64,000 nt of DNA from Achromobacter aegrifaciens (GCF_902859735.1 NZ_CADIJY010000001.1:496001-560000); one strand, 5' to 3'; positions 24,359 through 33,796 are shown, numbered from the stretch's first letter. Made by a program: numbers and translations. The notes: generated by a model not told the origin, from the letters alone.

Positions 24359-25888
24359 ATGCGCGATAGCCAGAGTAGCACTGGATTTTCCTCCAAGGTC
24401 CGCGGCAGCGGTCCCGCGCTGATGGCGGCGCGCCTGATGGTCGCGGCCGCGCTGGCGGGCGGACTGGCGGGATGCGCCTTCAACTCCCATGATTCGAGCG
24501 GTTCGCAATCGGTAGGCATCGACGGCGTCACCGCGCAGCAGGCGCGCGCCATCGCCCGCGAAGCCTATCTCTACGGCACGCCCATGGTCGCAAGCTACCA
24601 GACCATGCATGCCTTCAGCATCGACAAGAACAACCCCCAGTACAAAGGTCCGTTCAATACGGTCAACAACGTCGCGCGCGTCTTCACGCCCGAAGACACC
24701 GCCTTCGTCACGCCCAACGCCGACACGCCGTACACCTTCGCGGTGCTGGACCTGCGCGCCGAACCCGTAGTCATCACCGTGCCCGCCATGGAGCCGCGCC
24801 GCTACTTCGTGCTGCAGCTGATGGACCTGTACACCTACAACTTCGCCTACATCGGCAGCCGCAGCACGGGCAATGGCGGCGGCCGGTTCCTGGTGGCCGG
24901 CCCGCGCTGGAAGGGCAAGGCGCCGGCAGGCATCACCAAGGTAATCCGGTCGGAGACCGATCTGGTCAATCTGGTCGGGCGCACCCAGCTCTTTAATGCG
25001 GGCGACCTGCCCAACGTCAAGCGCATCCAGTCACGCTACAAGATCCAGACGCTGTCCGCCTACCGCAAGCAGCGCGCGCCGGAACCGGCGCCGGCGGTGG
25101 ACTGGATAGCGCCCGAGCCGCCCGCGCAGATGCGCAGTTCGCTGGAGTTCTACAACCAGCTTGCCTTCCTGCTGCAGTTCGCGCCGACCCATTCTTCGGA
25201 ACAATCATTGCGCGAACGCTTTGCCAGCATCGGCCTGGAACCCGGCCGGGAGTTCGACTTCAACAGCATGAACCCCGCGTTGCGCCGCGCCTTGCAGGAA
25301 GGCATGCACGACGGCCAGAACGATATCGACAAGAACCGCGAGGCCCTGAATGGCAAGACCGATCGGCTCTTCGGGGACCGCAATACGCTGAAGAACGATT
25401 ACCTCGCGCGCGCCACGGGCACACAGGTCGGCATCGGCGGCAACAGCCGCGAGGAAGCGCTCTATCCCGTGTTGGAAAACGACAGCACAGGCCAGCCGCT
25501 GGACGGCCGCAACAAATACACCTTGCGCTTCGCCCCGCGCAGCCTGCCGCCCGTCAACGCATTCTGGTCCATGACCATGTATCGCCTGCCCGAACAGCTG
25601 CTGGCGTCCAATCCGCTCAAGCGGTACCTGATCAATTCGTCCATGCTGCCGTCGCTCAAACGCGATCGCGATGGCGGCATCACGATCTACATCCAGTCGG
25701 AGTCGCCCGGCAAGGGCAAGGAGTCCAACTGGCTGCCCGCGCCGGCGGGGCCCTTCATGGTCACGTTGCGGTACTACTGGCCCAAGCCCGCGCTGCTGGA
25801 AGGCAAGTGGACTTCGCCGCAGATTGAACGGGCCAGACAGGCGCCGCAGGCGCGGTCCGCGCCTTCCCCGCTCCAGGTTCGACACTAG
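24359..25888 (+). CDS. DUF1254/DUF1214-domain lipoprotein
   Basis: 509 residues from ATG 24359, which has GGAG nine bases upstream; ATG 24422 would give a shorter signal (MAARLMVAAALAGGLAGC) that is a more typical lipoprotein start. The lipobox GLAGC is clear, so the mature protein should be membrane-anchored. The DUF1254 domain follows (AREAYLYGTPMVASYQTMH ... VFTPEDTAFVTPNADTPYTF ... YFVLQLMDLYTYNF) and then DUF1214 (NAFWSMTMYRLPEQLLASNP, IYIQSESPG, WLPAPAGPFMVTLRYYWPK). The pair is widespread in proteobacteria; its role is not established. A LysR gene follows 97 bp downstream on the same strand. Confidence 0.85.
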   Translation: MRDSQSSTGFSSKVRGSGPALMAARLMVAAALAGGLAGCAFNSHDSSGSQSVGIDGVTAQQARAIAREAYLYGTPMVASYQTMHAFSIDKNNPQYKGPFNTVNNVARVFTPEDTAFVTPNADTPYTFAVLDLRAEPVVITVPAMEPRRYFVLQLMDLYTYNFAYIGSRSTGNGGGRFLVAGPRWKGKAPAGITKVIRSETDLVNLVGRTQLFNAGDLPNVKRIQSRYKIQTLSAYRKQRAPEPAPAVDWIAPEPPAQMRSSLEFYNQLAFLLQFAPTHSSEQSLRERFASIGLEPGREFDFNSMNPALRRALQEGMHDGQNDIDKNREALNGKTDRLFGDRNTLKNDYLARATGTQVGIGGNSREEALYPVLENDSTGQPLDGRNKYTLRFAPRSLPPVNAFWSMTMYRLPEQLLASNPLKRYLINSSMLPSLKRDRDGGITIYIQSESPGKGKESNWLPAPAGPFMVTLRYYWPKPALLEGKWTSPQIERARQAPQARSAPSPLQVRH

Positions 25889-25985
25889 CGGCGGTCTGGG
25901 CTACAAGAAGGCCTCGCGCAGGCCGGCCATCGACGTCCGGCCGGGCGCAGTCGGGCAACCGACCACCCAGGGAGGCTCGCGCCGC

Positions 25986-26915
25986 ATGAAGCGCAATTTC
26001 AATATTCACGACCTGCGCATTTTCTACGCGGTGGTCATGACCGGATCGACCCGGCAGGCCGCGCAGTCCATGCACCTGACGCAGCCGGCGGTCAGCCACG
26101 CGATATCCCGCCTGGAAGGCGCGACCGGCGTGCAGCTGTTTGACCGGTCCCACAAGACCTTGCGTCCGACCGAGGCCGGGCAGTACCTGTACAGCGAGGC
26201 CAAGTTCGTGCTGGACGAGCTGGTCCGCATCGACGAGGCCCTGCACAGCATCGAACAATTCGGCGGGCGCGGCCTGCGCATCGCGTCTTCGCCCGCGCTG
26301 GCGCTGGGCTACGCGCCCGACGCGGTGCGGCGCTATCTGGACGCCAACGGCACGCGGCCTTTTTCCATCGACATCGAATCATCCGTGCAGGCCATCAGCG
26401 CGGTCGAAACCATGCGCGCGGACTTCGGCCTGGGCGCGGTGGAGCGCGACAGCGCCCGCCTGGCGTTCACGCCGTTTCTGCGCGCCGACGTCATGGCCAT
26501 CGCGCATCGCGACCACCCCTTGGCTGGGCGCGACACCATCGCGGCGGCCGATATACCGCCAGACACCTATGTGAAGCCCTTGTGGTCCGACTATGTAGTG
26601 GCCCAGGGCGACATCGCGGACACGCTGTTGCTGAGTTCCGGCATGCGGGCGCACATGTCGCTGCTGCCCGGCACGGTGCGGGCGGTCCGGGGCATCAGCC
26701 TGGTCAATGCGCTCTCCGCCTGGGACATCGTGGCGGCCTATCCCGATCTGGTCGCCCGGCCCCTGGCGTCGCGGCAGTGGTTCGATTTCTATCTCATCAC
26801 CCGCAAAGAAGAGCGCGGCCAGGACCTGGCCGAGCGGCTGCTGGACGCCCTGCGCGCCACGGCTCAGGACCGCCGCCAGGGCGTCTATGCGCATACGGTC
26901 CAGTTGCTGGAGTAG
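25986..26915 (+). CDS. LysR-type regulator
   Basis: 309 residues with N-terminal HTH (GSTRQAAQSMHLTQPAVSHAISRLEGATG) and LysR substrate-binding domain from about residue 92 (LRIASSPALALGYAPDAV). ATG 25986 starts the canonical N-terminus (MKRNFNIHDLRIFYAVV). It is convergent, by 9 bp, with the SDR/LivK/BKACE operon on the other strand and is a candidate regulator for it, although regulators of divergent genes are more usual. The effector is unknown. Confidence 0.9.
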   Translation: MKRNFNIHDLRIFYAVVMTGSTRQAAQSMHLTQPAVSHAISRLEGATGVQLFDRSHKTLRPTEAGQYLYSEAKFVLDELVRIDEALHSIEQFGGRGLRIASSPALALGYAPDAVRRYLDANGTRPFSIDIESSVQAISAVETMRADFGLGAVERDSARLAFTPFLRADVMAIAHRDHPLAGRDTIAAADIPPDTYVKPLWSDYVVAQGDIADTLLLSSGMRAHMSLLPGTVRAVRGISLVNALSAWDIVAAYPDLVARPLASRQWFDFYLITRKEERGQDLAERLLDALRATAQDRRQGVYAHTVQLLE

Positions 26916-26924
26916 ACGGCGGCC

Positions 26925-27743
26925 TTACTCCGCCGGCGGCTGCCAGGGCAGCGATTGCAGGTCGCCGTCTATGCTGATCGCCTGCCCGCTGATCATCGCT
27001 CCGAACGGGCTGGCCAGGAACAAAGCCATGTTGGCGATGTCGGCGGCCCGCACGAACTGCCGCAGGCTGACGCCGGCCAACTCCAGCCGGGTCTCTTCTT
27101 CCACGGTCAGGCCCATGTTCCGGGCACGCGCCTCGATCACGCGGTCGATCCGCGGCCCCGCCACCAGTCCGGGCAGCAGCGCGTTGACGCGGATGCCATG
27201 GCCGCCCAGTTCGACCGCGAGCGAACGCGTCAAGCCCACCACGCCCCATTTGGTCGCTGCGTAGGGCGTGCGCATGGGGATGCCCATGCGGCCCGCCACC
27301 GAACTGATGTTGATGATGCTGCCGCCGCCCGACGTACGCAGCGCCGGCAGCGCATGCCGCACCGTGTGGAATTGCGATGCCAGGTTGATGTCCAGCGTGG
27401 CGTCCAGTTCCTGCGGCTGGATGTCCGCGATCCCTGCCGTGGGGCCGGCGATGCCGGCGTTGTTGACCAGCACGTCCAGGCCGCCCAGCTGCGCCAGCGC
27501 TTCCTGCATATAGCGGTCGATCTCTTCGCGCCGGCTCACGTCGGCGCGCGACCAGGGGTGAGGGCAGGCCGCCAGCGCCTGCCCATCCACATCGCAGACG
27601 TGCACCTTGGCGCCGCGGTCCGCGAATGCGGCGGCGATTGCCGCGCCGATACCGGCGGCGCCCGCGGTCACGATGACGCGCTTGCCGGACAGATCCACGG
27701 GCAACGCGGAAATGTCCCCCGGAACAACGTTCTTCATAGTCAT
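26925..27743 (-). CDS. Short-chain dehydrogenase/reductase
   Basis: 272 residues. The NAD(P) site is a slightly modified TGxxxGxG: VTAGAAGIGAAIA. NNAG (LVNNAGIAGP) and the catalytic Ser-Tyr-Lys triad (INISSVAG ... YAATKWG) are present. Asp in VHVCDVDGQAL at the end of strand 2 suggests NAD rather than NADP. It is the last gene of an operon with the LivK-type binding protein (22 bp upstream) and the BKACE enzyme, so it probably oxidises or reduces a 3-hydroxy/3-keto intermediate of the same pathway. The start may be 27743 or 27737. Confidence 0.9.
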   Translation of the reverse strand: MTMKNVVPGDISALPVDLSGKRVIVTAGAAGIGAAIAAAFADRGAKVHVCDVDGQALAACPHPWSRADVSRREEIDRYMQEALAQLGGLDVLVNNAGIAGPTAGIADIQPQELDATLDINLASQFHTVRHALPALRTSGGGSIINISSVAGRMGIPMRTPYAATKWGVVGLTRSLAVELGGHGIRVNALLPGLVAGPRIDRVIEARARNMGLTVEEETRLELAGVSLRQFVRAADIANMALFLASPFGAMISGQAISIDGDLQSLPWQPPAE

Positions 27744-27765
27744 GCCAGATCCTTGTCGCTACGGC

Positions 27766-28965
27766 TCAGGGCTTCATCAAACGGCAGGTCGATTCCGCCG
27801 GCGAGGTATAGACCTGATCGCCCGGCACGCGGGCCACCAGCTTGTAGTAGTCCCAGGGCGCCTTCGACTCCGACGGGCTCTTCACCTGCATCAGGAACAT
27901 GTCGTGCACCATCAGGCCGTCGGCGCGGATCTTTCCGTCCTTTACGAAGAAGTCGTTGACCGGATTCGCCTTCAGCCATTTCATGATGGTGTCGCCATCG
28001 GTGCTCTTGGTGGCTTCCACTGCCTTCAGATAGGTCGTGGCGGCGGAATAGTCGCCGGCTTGCAGCATCGACGGCTTTTTCTTCATGGTGGCTTCGAAGC
28101 GCGCGGCCCACTTGCGCGAGGCGTCGTCCTGGTCCCAGTACCAGGCCGTGGTCAGATACATGTTCTGCGCGGCTTGCAGTCCCAGCGCGTGCACGTCCGT
28201 AATCAATACCAGCAGGCCCGCGATCTTCATCTTGGGCGTCAGGCCGAATTCATTGGCTGCCTTGACGGCATTGCTGGTGTCGCTGGCCGAGTTCGCCAGC
28301 CCCAGCACCGATGCGCCGGATGCCTGCGCCTGCAGGATGAAGGAAGAGAAATCCGCCGCGTTCAGCGGGTGCCGGACCCGCCCCTTGACGTTGCCGCCGT
28401 CGGCCTGCACCACCGCTGAGGCATCGCGCTCCAGCGCGTGTCCGAAGGCGTGGTCCACCGTCAGGAAGTACCAGTCCTTGTTGCCTTCCTTCATCATCGC
28501 GCGGGCCGTGCCGCGCGCCAGCGAAACCGTGTCGTACACATAGTGCACGGTGTAGGGCGTGCATTGCGAATTCGTCAGCTCGGAGGCGCCCGCGCTCACC
28601 ACGAAGAACGGCGTCTTCTTTTCTTCGGCCACTTTCGCCATCGCCAGCGCTGCCGCGGAATTGGCGCCCGCAATCAGCATGTTCACGCCCTTCTGGTCCA
28701 GCCATTCGCGCGCCCTGGACGAGGCGATGTCGGCCCGGTTCTGGTGGTCTGCCACCAGCACCTCGACCTTTTTCCCCGCCACCACGCCGCCCAGGTCCGC
28801 CACCGCCATTTTGATCGCCTCGGCTCCGCCCGGGCCGTCGGCATCCGCCGACAGGCCGGACATGTCGGTGATGAAGCCGATGCGGATCACGCCGTCGTCT
28901 GCCTGCGCCATGCCGGCCGTCCCCAACAGCGTCGCGAGCGCGGCTGCGCACAATGTCTTTTTCAT
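27766..28965 (-). CDS. LivK-type ABC substrate-binding protein
   Basis: 399 residues: signal peptide MKKTLCAAALATLLGTAGMAQA, then a type I periplasmic-binding fold of the branched-chain amino-acid family (IRIGFITDMSGLSADADGPGG ... VEVLVADHQNRADIA ... YFLTVDHAFGHALERDA). This group binds branched amino acids, amides or aromatic acids for HAAT-type ABC transporters. No matching permease or ATPase gene is in the window, so it either uses subunits encoded elsewhere or has a scavenging role. It sits between the BKACE enzyme and the SDR in a tight operon (gaps 28 and 22 bp). Confidence 0.9.
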   Translation of the reverse strand: MKKTLCAAALATLLGTAGMAQADDGVIRIGFITDMSGLSADADGPGGAEAIKMAVADLGGVVAGKKVEVLVADHQNRADIASSRAREWLDQKGVNMLIAGANSAAALAMAKVAEEKKTPFFVVSAGASELTNSQCTPYTVHYVYDTVSLARGTARAMMKEGNKDWYFLTVDHAFGHALERDASAVVQADGGNVKGRVRHPLNAADFSSFILQAQASGASVLGLANSASDTSNAVKAANEFGLTPKMKIAGLLVLITDVHALGLQAAQNMYLTTAWYWDQDDASRKWAARFEATMKKKPSMLQAGDYSAATTYLKAVEATKSTDGDTIMKWLKANPVNDFFVKDGKIRADGLMVHDMFLMQVKSPSESKAPWDYYKLVARVPGDQVYTSPAESTCRLMKP

Positions 28966-28993
28966 GTCTGTCTCCCCACTGAATGGATCTGGT

Positions 28994-29929
28994 TCAGAAC
29001 GCGACGTTGTCGCGGCCCTTCAATTGCAGCGTTTCGCGCGCCTCGTCGGGCGTGGCAATCTGTAGCGAAAGGTCTTCCAGGATGCGGCGGATGCGCCGCA
29101 CCTGGTCCGCGTTCGAGTGCGCCAATTCTCCCGGCCCGTCCCAAAGCGAGTCCTCCAAGCCCACGCGCACGTTGCCGCCCAGGGTGGCCGCCATGGTCGC
29201 CAGCGGCGTCTGCTTGCGTCCGGCGGCCAGCACCGACCAGATGTAGTCGTCGCCGAACAGGCGGTCCGCGGTGCGCTTCATCATCATCACGTCTTCGGGA
29301 TGCGTGCCGATGCCGCCGCGTATGCCGAACACGGACTGGATCAGGAAGGGCGGCTTGAGCAGCTTGCGGTCGACGAAATGCGCCGCCGTGTACAAGTGCC
29401 CGATGTCGTAGCACTCGATCTCGAAGCGCGTGCCGTTGTCGCCGCACGAGGTCAGGATGCGCTCGATGTCCTTGAAGGTGTTCTTGAAGATCAGGTCATT
29501 GCTGCCTTCGAGATACGGACGTTCCCAGGCGTGCTTGAACTCCTTGAATCGCTCCAGCAGTTCATACATGCCGAAGTTCATCGAACCCATGTTCAGCGAG
29601 GCTACCTCGGGCTTGAATTGCAGCGCGGGCGCCATTCGGTCGGCAAGCGGCAGCACGGGCGAGCCGCCCGTGGTGATGTTGATCACCACGTCCGAAGCGT
29701 TCTTGATGCGGGGCAGGAACTGCGCATACAGCGCGGGGTCCTGGGTAGGCTGCCCGGTATCGGGCTGGCGCGCATGCAGATGCACGATGGCGGCGCCGGC
29801 CTTGGCTGCATCCAACGCGGACTGCGCGATCTCATCGGGCGTGACGGGCAGATGGGGCGACATCGACGGCGTATGGACCGATCCGGTGATGGCGCAGGTA
29901 ATGATGACCTTGTTCCTGGACTTTTTCAT
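28994..29929 (-). CDS. BKACE family enzyme (beta-keto acid cleavage, DUF849)
   Basis: 311 residues. The zinc-dependent TIM-barrel family is shown by the N-terminal VIITCAITGSVHTPSMSPHLP, the metal ligands HLHAR, a conserved E-x-E-C-Y-D (FEIECYDIGHL) and the C-terminal GGNVRVGLEDSLW. BKACE proteins condense a beta-keto acid with acetyl-CoA to give a CoA thioester and acetoacetate; substrates vary widely (the type case is 3-keto-5-aminohexanoate). First gene of the operon with the binding protein and SDR. ATG 29929 is preceded by CGAGG at good spacing. Confidence 0.9.
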   Translation of the reverse strand: MKKSRNKVIITCAITGSVHTPSMSPHLPVTPDEIAQSALDAAKAGAAIVHLHARQPDTGQPTQDPALYAQFLPRIKNASDVVINITTGGSPVLPLADRMAPALQFKPEVASLNMGSMNFGMYELLERFKEFKHAWERPYLEGSNDLIFKNTFKDIERILTSCGDNGTRFEIECYDIGHLYTAAHFVDRKLLKPPFLIQSVFGIRGGIGTHPEDVMMMKRTADRLFGDDYIWSVLAAGRKQTPLATMAATLGGNVRVGLEDSLWDGPGELAHSNADQVRRIRRILEDLSLQIATPDEARETLQLKGRDNVAF

Positions 29930-30187
29930 GGGCCTCGGGCTGCGCGCTTGCGCATGCGTTCTTGATGGTTTTCATGGCCCCGGTTGTCTCCTCCGGGTGT
30001 GGGCCATTCTGTCCCACGCCCGCGGCCCGTGTCACCTGAACAGAAATAATCAATTGATAGGATTTCCGGTGCTGCGGTGCAGCGACGCTGGATGCCAGCG
30101 CTGCGCGCGAGCCCTGACAGGACTACAATTTGCCTATGCCGGAACGCCCGTTCCGACGGCCATCCGATCACGCAGAAGCCGCCTCCC

Positions 30188-30271
30188 ATGCTTGATATCC
30201 AGACCCTCCGCCCGCTGCGGGCCATGCAGCCCGGGCGCGGCCAGATCCGCCTGATGCAGGTGCCGGCATGA
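30188..30271 (+). pseudogene. 27-codon leader or remnant of a zinc-type alcohol dehydrogenase
   Basis: A short frame (MLDIQTLRPLRAMQPGRGQI...) ends in the TGA that overlaps the kinase start (ATGA at 30268-30271). Its LRAMQPGRGQIRLMQVPA core looks like the N-terminal strand of medium-chain Zn alcohol dehydrogenases (pattern A-x-x-x-P-G-x-x-x-x-x-x-V-P). It may be the stump of a deleted polyol dehydrogenase or just a coupling leader peptide. The rest of 29930-30267 (338 bp) holds the divergent promoters; a TACAAT at 30124-30129 is a possible -10 box but has no good -35 partner. Confidence 0.35.
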
Positions 30272-31776
30272 GCTACGTCCTGGCGGTGGATCTGGGTGGC
30301 ACGCGCTTTCGCGCCGCGTTGGTGGACGATCGCGGCGGCATCGCGCATTCGTGTTTCATCGAAAGTCCGGCGCGTGCCAACCCCGCCGCTCATCCTGGCT
30401 GGGACGAGATCGACGCCGATGCCTGGTGGAACGGGCTGCAAGCCCTGACCGATGCGCTGGCGGCGCAGGCGGACGCCGCTTTCAGTGCGGTAGAGGCCAT
30501 CGCGATCTGCGGCGTCACGCGCACGCAGGTCTTCATCGATGCGCACGGCGCTGCCATCCGGCCGGCGATCACCTGGCGCGATACGCGCGCGGCGGCGGAC
30601 GTGGGCGCGTGGCTCGCGTCCATGCCGTCCTCCCATCCCGAGCATGGACAGATCAACGCCTTCCATCCCTGGGCGCGCGTGGCCTGGCTGTTGCACGCAG
30701 AGCCAGAGCACGCGGCGCGGGTGCGGCTGGTGCTGGAACCCAAGGATTATCTGAATTTCCGCCTGACCGGACGCACCGTGAGCGACACCGTGTCGATGGC
30801 GCGCCTGGCGGCGGCCGCCACGGCCGGACCGGACTGTGCCGACCTGCTGACGGCGGTGGGGGCCAATCCGGCCTGGGTACCGCGTCTGCTCGATCCGCTG
30901 GAGGTCGTCGGCGTCGTGCAAAAGGGTCTATCGGGCGCGTTGGCGCGTCTGTCGGGACGTCCTGTCGTGGCTTGCGCCAACGACACCTGGGCGGCCGTGG
31001 CCGGCCTGGGCGCACTGCGGCCGGGTTACGCCTACAACATCTCCGGCACCACCGAAGTTTTCGGCGCCGTGGGCGCCGAGCCGGTGCAGGCGCAAGGCCT
31101 GATGACGGTGGACTGGGGCGGCGGACATCATCAGATCGGCGGGCCAGGCCAGAATGGCGCGGATACGGTGGCGTGGCTCTTGCCGCTGCTGGGCCGCCTG
31201 GGCGACGAAGGCATGGCCGGGGTGGGCGAGGCCATGGACGCCTTGCTCGATGCGCCGCGCGATCCGCAACCGGCGCTGTTCCTGCCCTATCTGCAAGGCG
31301 AACGGGTGCCGTATTGGGATCCGCACCTGCGCGGCGCTTTTCTGGGCTTGAACCGTCGCCACGGCCCCGGCGACTTGGCCTGGGCCGTGCTGGAAGGCGT
31401 GGCCTTTCTCAACCGCATCGTGCTGGAGCGCGCCGAAAGCGCACTGGGCAGTCCTGTGGAAGAGATCCGCTTCGGCGGCGGCGCGGCGTCCAATGCCCAG
31501 TGGTGCCAGGTCAAGGCCGATATCTGCGAACGCGCTCTGGTGGTCGGCCAGGCCGAACAGCCCGGCGTACTGGGCGCGGCGGTCGCCGCCTGGACGGGCC
31601 TGGGACGCTACGGCAGCTTCGCGGCCGCCCAGGACGCGCTGGTGCGCGTGGCGCAACGCTACGAGCCCCAGGCCGAGCGGGCGCACGCCTATCGCCGCAT
31701 GTACCGCCAGTTCCGCGCCGCGGAAGCCGCGCTGGCGCCAGTATCGCGCGCGCTGGCCGGCATCGACATGGGCTGA
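30268..31776 (+). CDS. FGGY-family carbohydrate kinase
   Basis: 502 residues, the family size. The N-terminal ATPase fold begins VLAVDLGGTRFRAALVDDRG (phosphate 1 motif); GVTRTQVFID and ITWRDTRA mark the sugar site; the C-terminal adenosine motif is EIRFGGGAASNAQWCQVKADI. The best match in style is the xylulokinase group. It is the first gene before a ribose-type ABC permease, binding protein and ATPase, so it most likely phosphorylates the imported pentose, hexulose or polyol. The specific sugar cannot be read from the sequence. Confidence 0.88.
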   Translation: MSYVLAVDLGGTRFRAALVDDRGGIAHSCFIESPARANPAAHPGWDEIDADAWWNGLQALTDALAAQADAAFSAVEAIAICGVTRTQVFIDAHGAAIRPAITWRDTRAAADVGAWLASMPSSHPEHGQINAFHPWARVAWLLHAEPEHAARVRLVLEPKDYLNFRLTGRTVSDTVSMARLAAAATAGPDCADLLTAVGANPAWVPRLLDPLEVVGVVQKGLSGALARLSGRPVVACANDTWAAVAGLGALRPGYAYNISGTTEVFGAVGAEPVQAQGLMTVDWGGGHHQIGGPGQNGADTVAWLLPLLGRLGDEGMAGVGEAMDALLDAPRDPQPALFLPYLQGERVPYWDPHLRGAFLGLNRRHGPGDLAWAVLEGVAFLNRIVLERAESALGSPVEEIRFGGGAASNAQWCQVKADICERALVVGQAEQPGVLGAAVAAWTGLGRYGSFAAAQDALVRVAQRYEPQAERAHAYRRMYRQFRAAEAALAPVSRALAGIDMG

Positions 31777-31860
31777 TGGCCCAGGTATAAACTACCTCGC
31801 CATCAGCGGGGCGCAGCGACGCGCCCACATAACAAGCAAAACGCAGCAAGGGTTGAGTCG

Positions 31861-32802
31861 ATGCGCGGCATCCTGGAAAAGTACGGCACGGCAATCGCGG
31901 GATTGGTCCTGGTGGTTTTCTTCGCGTTGGCAGCCCCGAATTTCGCGGCGCCCAATAATCTTCTGAACATCGCCAAGGAAACCAGCTTCCTGGCCATCAT
32001 TGCCATCGGCTTCACGCTGGCGCTGGTCACGGCCGAACTGGACCTGTCGGTGGCCGACGTCGCCAGCCTCGCGGCGGTCGTCACGGGCGCCCTGGTACAT
32101 ACCGGCCAGCCGGTGCTCCTGGCCATAGGCGCGGGCCTGGGCGTAGGCCTGCTGTGCGGCCTCGTGAACGGCATCGCCGTCACGCGGCTGCGCGTGCCCT
32201 CGCTGATCGCGACGCTGGGCATGGCAGCCATGGCGCGCGGTTTCGCCTTCATGCTGACCGACGGCGTGTCCTATGTGGGCCGCTGGCCCGCCGCCTTCAC
32301 CGACCTGGCGCGCGGCAAGCCCTTCGGCATTCCTGCCCTGGTGCTGTGGATGCTGGGCGCCGTGCTGCTGGCGTTCTTCCTGGTGAAATGGACCCGCACC
32401 GGGGCCCGCATGACCGCCACCGGCGAGGCCGGCGAATCCGCGCGGCTGGCCGGCATCAACATACGTGCCATGAAAAGCATAGGCCTGGCGCTTTCCGGCC
32501 TGTGCGCGGGGCTGGCGGCCGTGCTGCTCACGTCCAGCCTGTCTTCGGCCGCGCCGAATATGGCCGGCGACTACTTCCTGTACGCCATCGCCGCGGTGCT
32601 GCTGGGCATGACCATGTTCAACCCCGGCCATGCCAACATACCCGGCACGCTGGTCGCCGCGCTGATCCTCAAGGTGCTGGGCAACGGCCTGGTCCTCATG
32701 GGTGCGCCGTATTACGTGCAGGACATCGTTTTGGGCTTCATCATCATCGCGTCCGTCGCGGTGTCATCGGCCGTGCTGAAGAAAGCGGCCTTCAAATTCT
32801 GA
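31861..32802 (+). CDS. Sugar ABC transporter permease (RbsC family)
   Basis: 313 residues, eight to ten hydrophobic helices. The family signature for the ATPase contact is seen in TRTGARMTATGEAGESARLAG (GNNxxAARLSGI-like) and the N-terminal GFTLALVTAELDLSVADVAS matches RbsC/AraH permeases. It follows the kinase by 84 bp and is followed 19 bp later by the binding protein. A homodimer would form the membrane channel. Confidence 0.92.
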   Translation: MRGILEKYGTAIAGLVLVVFFALAAPNFAAPNNLLNIAKETSFLAIIAIGFTLALVTAELDLSVADVASLAAVVTGALVHTGQPVLLAIGAGLGVGLLCGLVNGIAVTRLRVPSLIATLGMAAMARGFAFMLTDGVSYVGRWPAAFTDLARGKPFGIPALVLWMLGAVLLAFFLVKWTRTGARMTATGEAGESARLAGINIRAMKSIGLALSGLCAGLAAVLLTSSLSSAAPNMAGDYFLYAIAAVLLGMTMFNPGHANIPGTLVAALILKVLGNGLVLMGAPYYVQDIVLGFIIIASVAVSSAVLKKAAFKF

Positions 32803-32821
32803 TCGGAAGGGGAAGAGAACC

Positions 32822-33784
32822 ATGCGTAAATCCTTGATGCGCAATCTGCTGTTGGCCGTGTTTTCGGTGCCGGCCCTGGCCATGGGCGCGGCGGCGCACG
32901 CCTTCGACGTGGGCATCGTCGCGTTCCAGATGTCTTCGGAAACCCACGCGCGCGTCGCCAACGCCGCTGCCGAAGCCGCCCGCTCCAAGGGCTGGACCGT
33001 AACCCAGCTGAACGCCGAAGGCTCGCTGCCCAAGCTGGCCGAACAGCTGGACACCCTGGTCAACAAGAAGGTCGACGCCATCGTCATCGCCATGGGCAAG
33101 CCCGTGGAAACCGACGCGCAGCTGCAGGCCGCCAAGGAGAAGGGCATACCCGTCGTCGGCGTGATGTCCGGCGCCAGCCCCCACATGCTGTTCGACGTCG
33201 AGGTCAACGAATACGCCACTGGCGCCCAGTCCGTCCTCTATATGCTGGGCAAGATGGGCTACCAGGGCAACATTCTGTCCGCCCGCTTCGACGGCAACTC
33301 CGGCACCCGCATCCGCGGCAAGATGCTGGACGCCGTCCTGACCGAGAACACCGCCGTCAAGGACCTGGCCAAGTTCAGCATGGCCCGCACCCAGAGCTGG
33401 CGCGACGATGTGCGCAACGGCATGCAGGCGCTGCTGCTGCGCCATCAGGGCCAGTTCAAGGGTATCTGGGCCTCGTTCGACGGCCAGGCCTATGTCATCG
33501 ACGATCTGTTGCAGGCCCAGGGCATGAAAAAGGGCGACATCACGCTCGTGTCCGTCGACGGCAGCCCGGAGACCTACCGCCGCATCGCCGATCCCAACAG
33601 TCTCATCACCGCGACCATGATGATTCCCTTCGAGCAGATGGGCACCAAGGCCATCTACGCCATCGACCGGATCGTCGTAAAGAAGGAACCCAGGGAAAGC
33701 ATCGCCGCCGGGCCCTACCTCTTCATGGACTCCGTCCTGGTCGACGCCAGCAATGTCCAGAAATTCCTGCAAACCGCCAAGTAA
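32822..33784 (+). CDS. Sugar ABC substrate-binding protein (RbsB/XylF-like)
   Basis: 320 residues: signal peptide ending near AAHA-F, then a periplasmic-binding fold of the Peripla_BP_4 group (VGIVAFQMSSETHARVANAA ... LVNKKVDAIVIAMGKPVETD ... GIWASFDGQAYVIDDLLQAQ ... TLVSVDGSPETYRRIADP). The order permease, binding protein, ATPase differs from rbs operons but is common in beta-proteobacteria. It delivers the kinase substrate to the permease at 31861. Confidence 0.92.
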   Translation: MRKSLMRNLLLAVFSVPALAMGAAAHAFDVGIVAFQMSSETHARVANAAAEAARSKGWTVTQLNAEGSLPKLAEQLDTLVNKKVDAIVIAMGKPVETDAQLQAAKEKGIPVVGVMSGASPHMLFDVEVNEYATGAQSVLYMLGKMGYQGNILSARFDGNSGTRIRGKMLDAVLTENTAVKDLAKFSMARTQSWRDDVRNGMQALLLRHQGQFKGIWASFDGQAYVIDDLLQAQGMKKGDITLVSVDGSPETYRRIADPNSLITATMMIPFEQMGTKAIYAIDRIVVKKEPRESIAAGPYLFMDSVLVDASNVQKFLQTAK

Positions 33785-33796
33785 GAGCCAAGAGCC

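Noticed and set aside
29832-29975. Small ORF starting MKTIKNACASAQPEAH ahead of the BKACE gene, with a GGAGGAG upstream
   Set aside because: It overlaps the BKACE gene out of frame for about 100 bp, the ribosome site is 12 bases from its ATG, and the peptide has no family features. The BKACE start has its own GAGG site.
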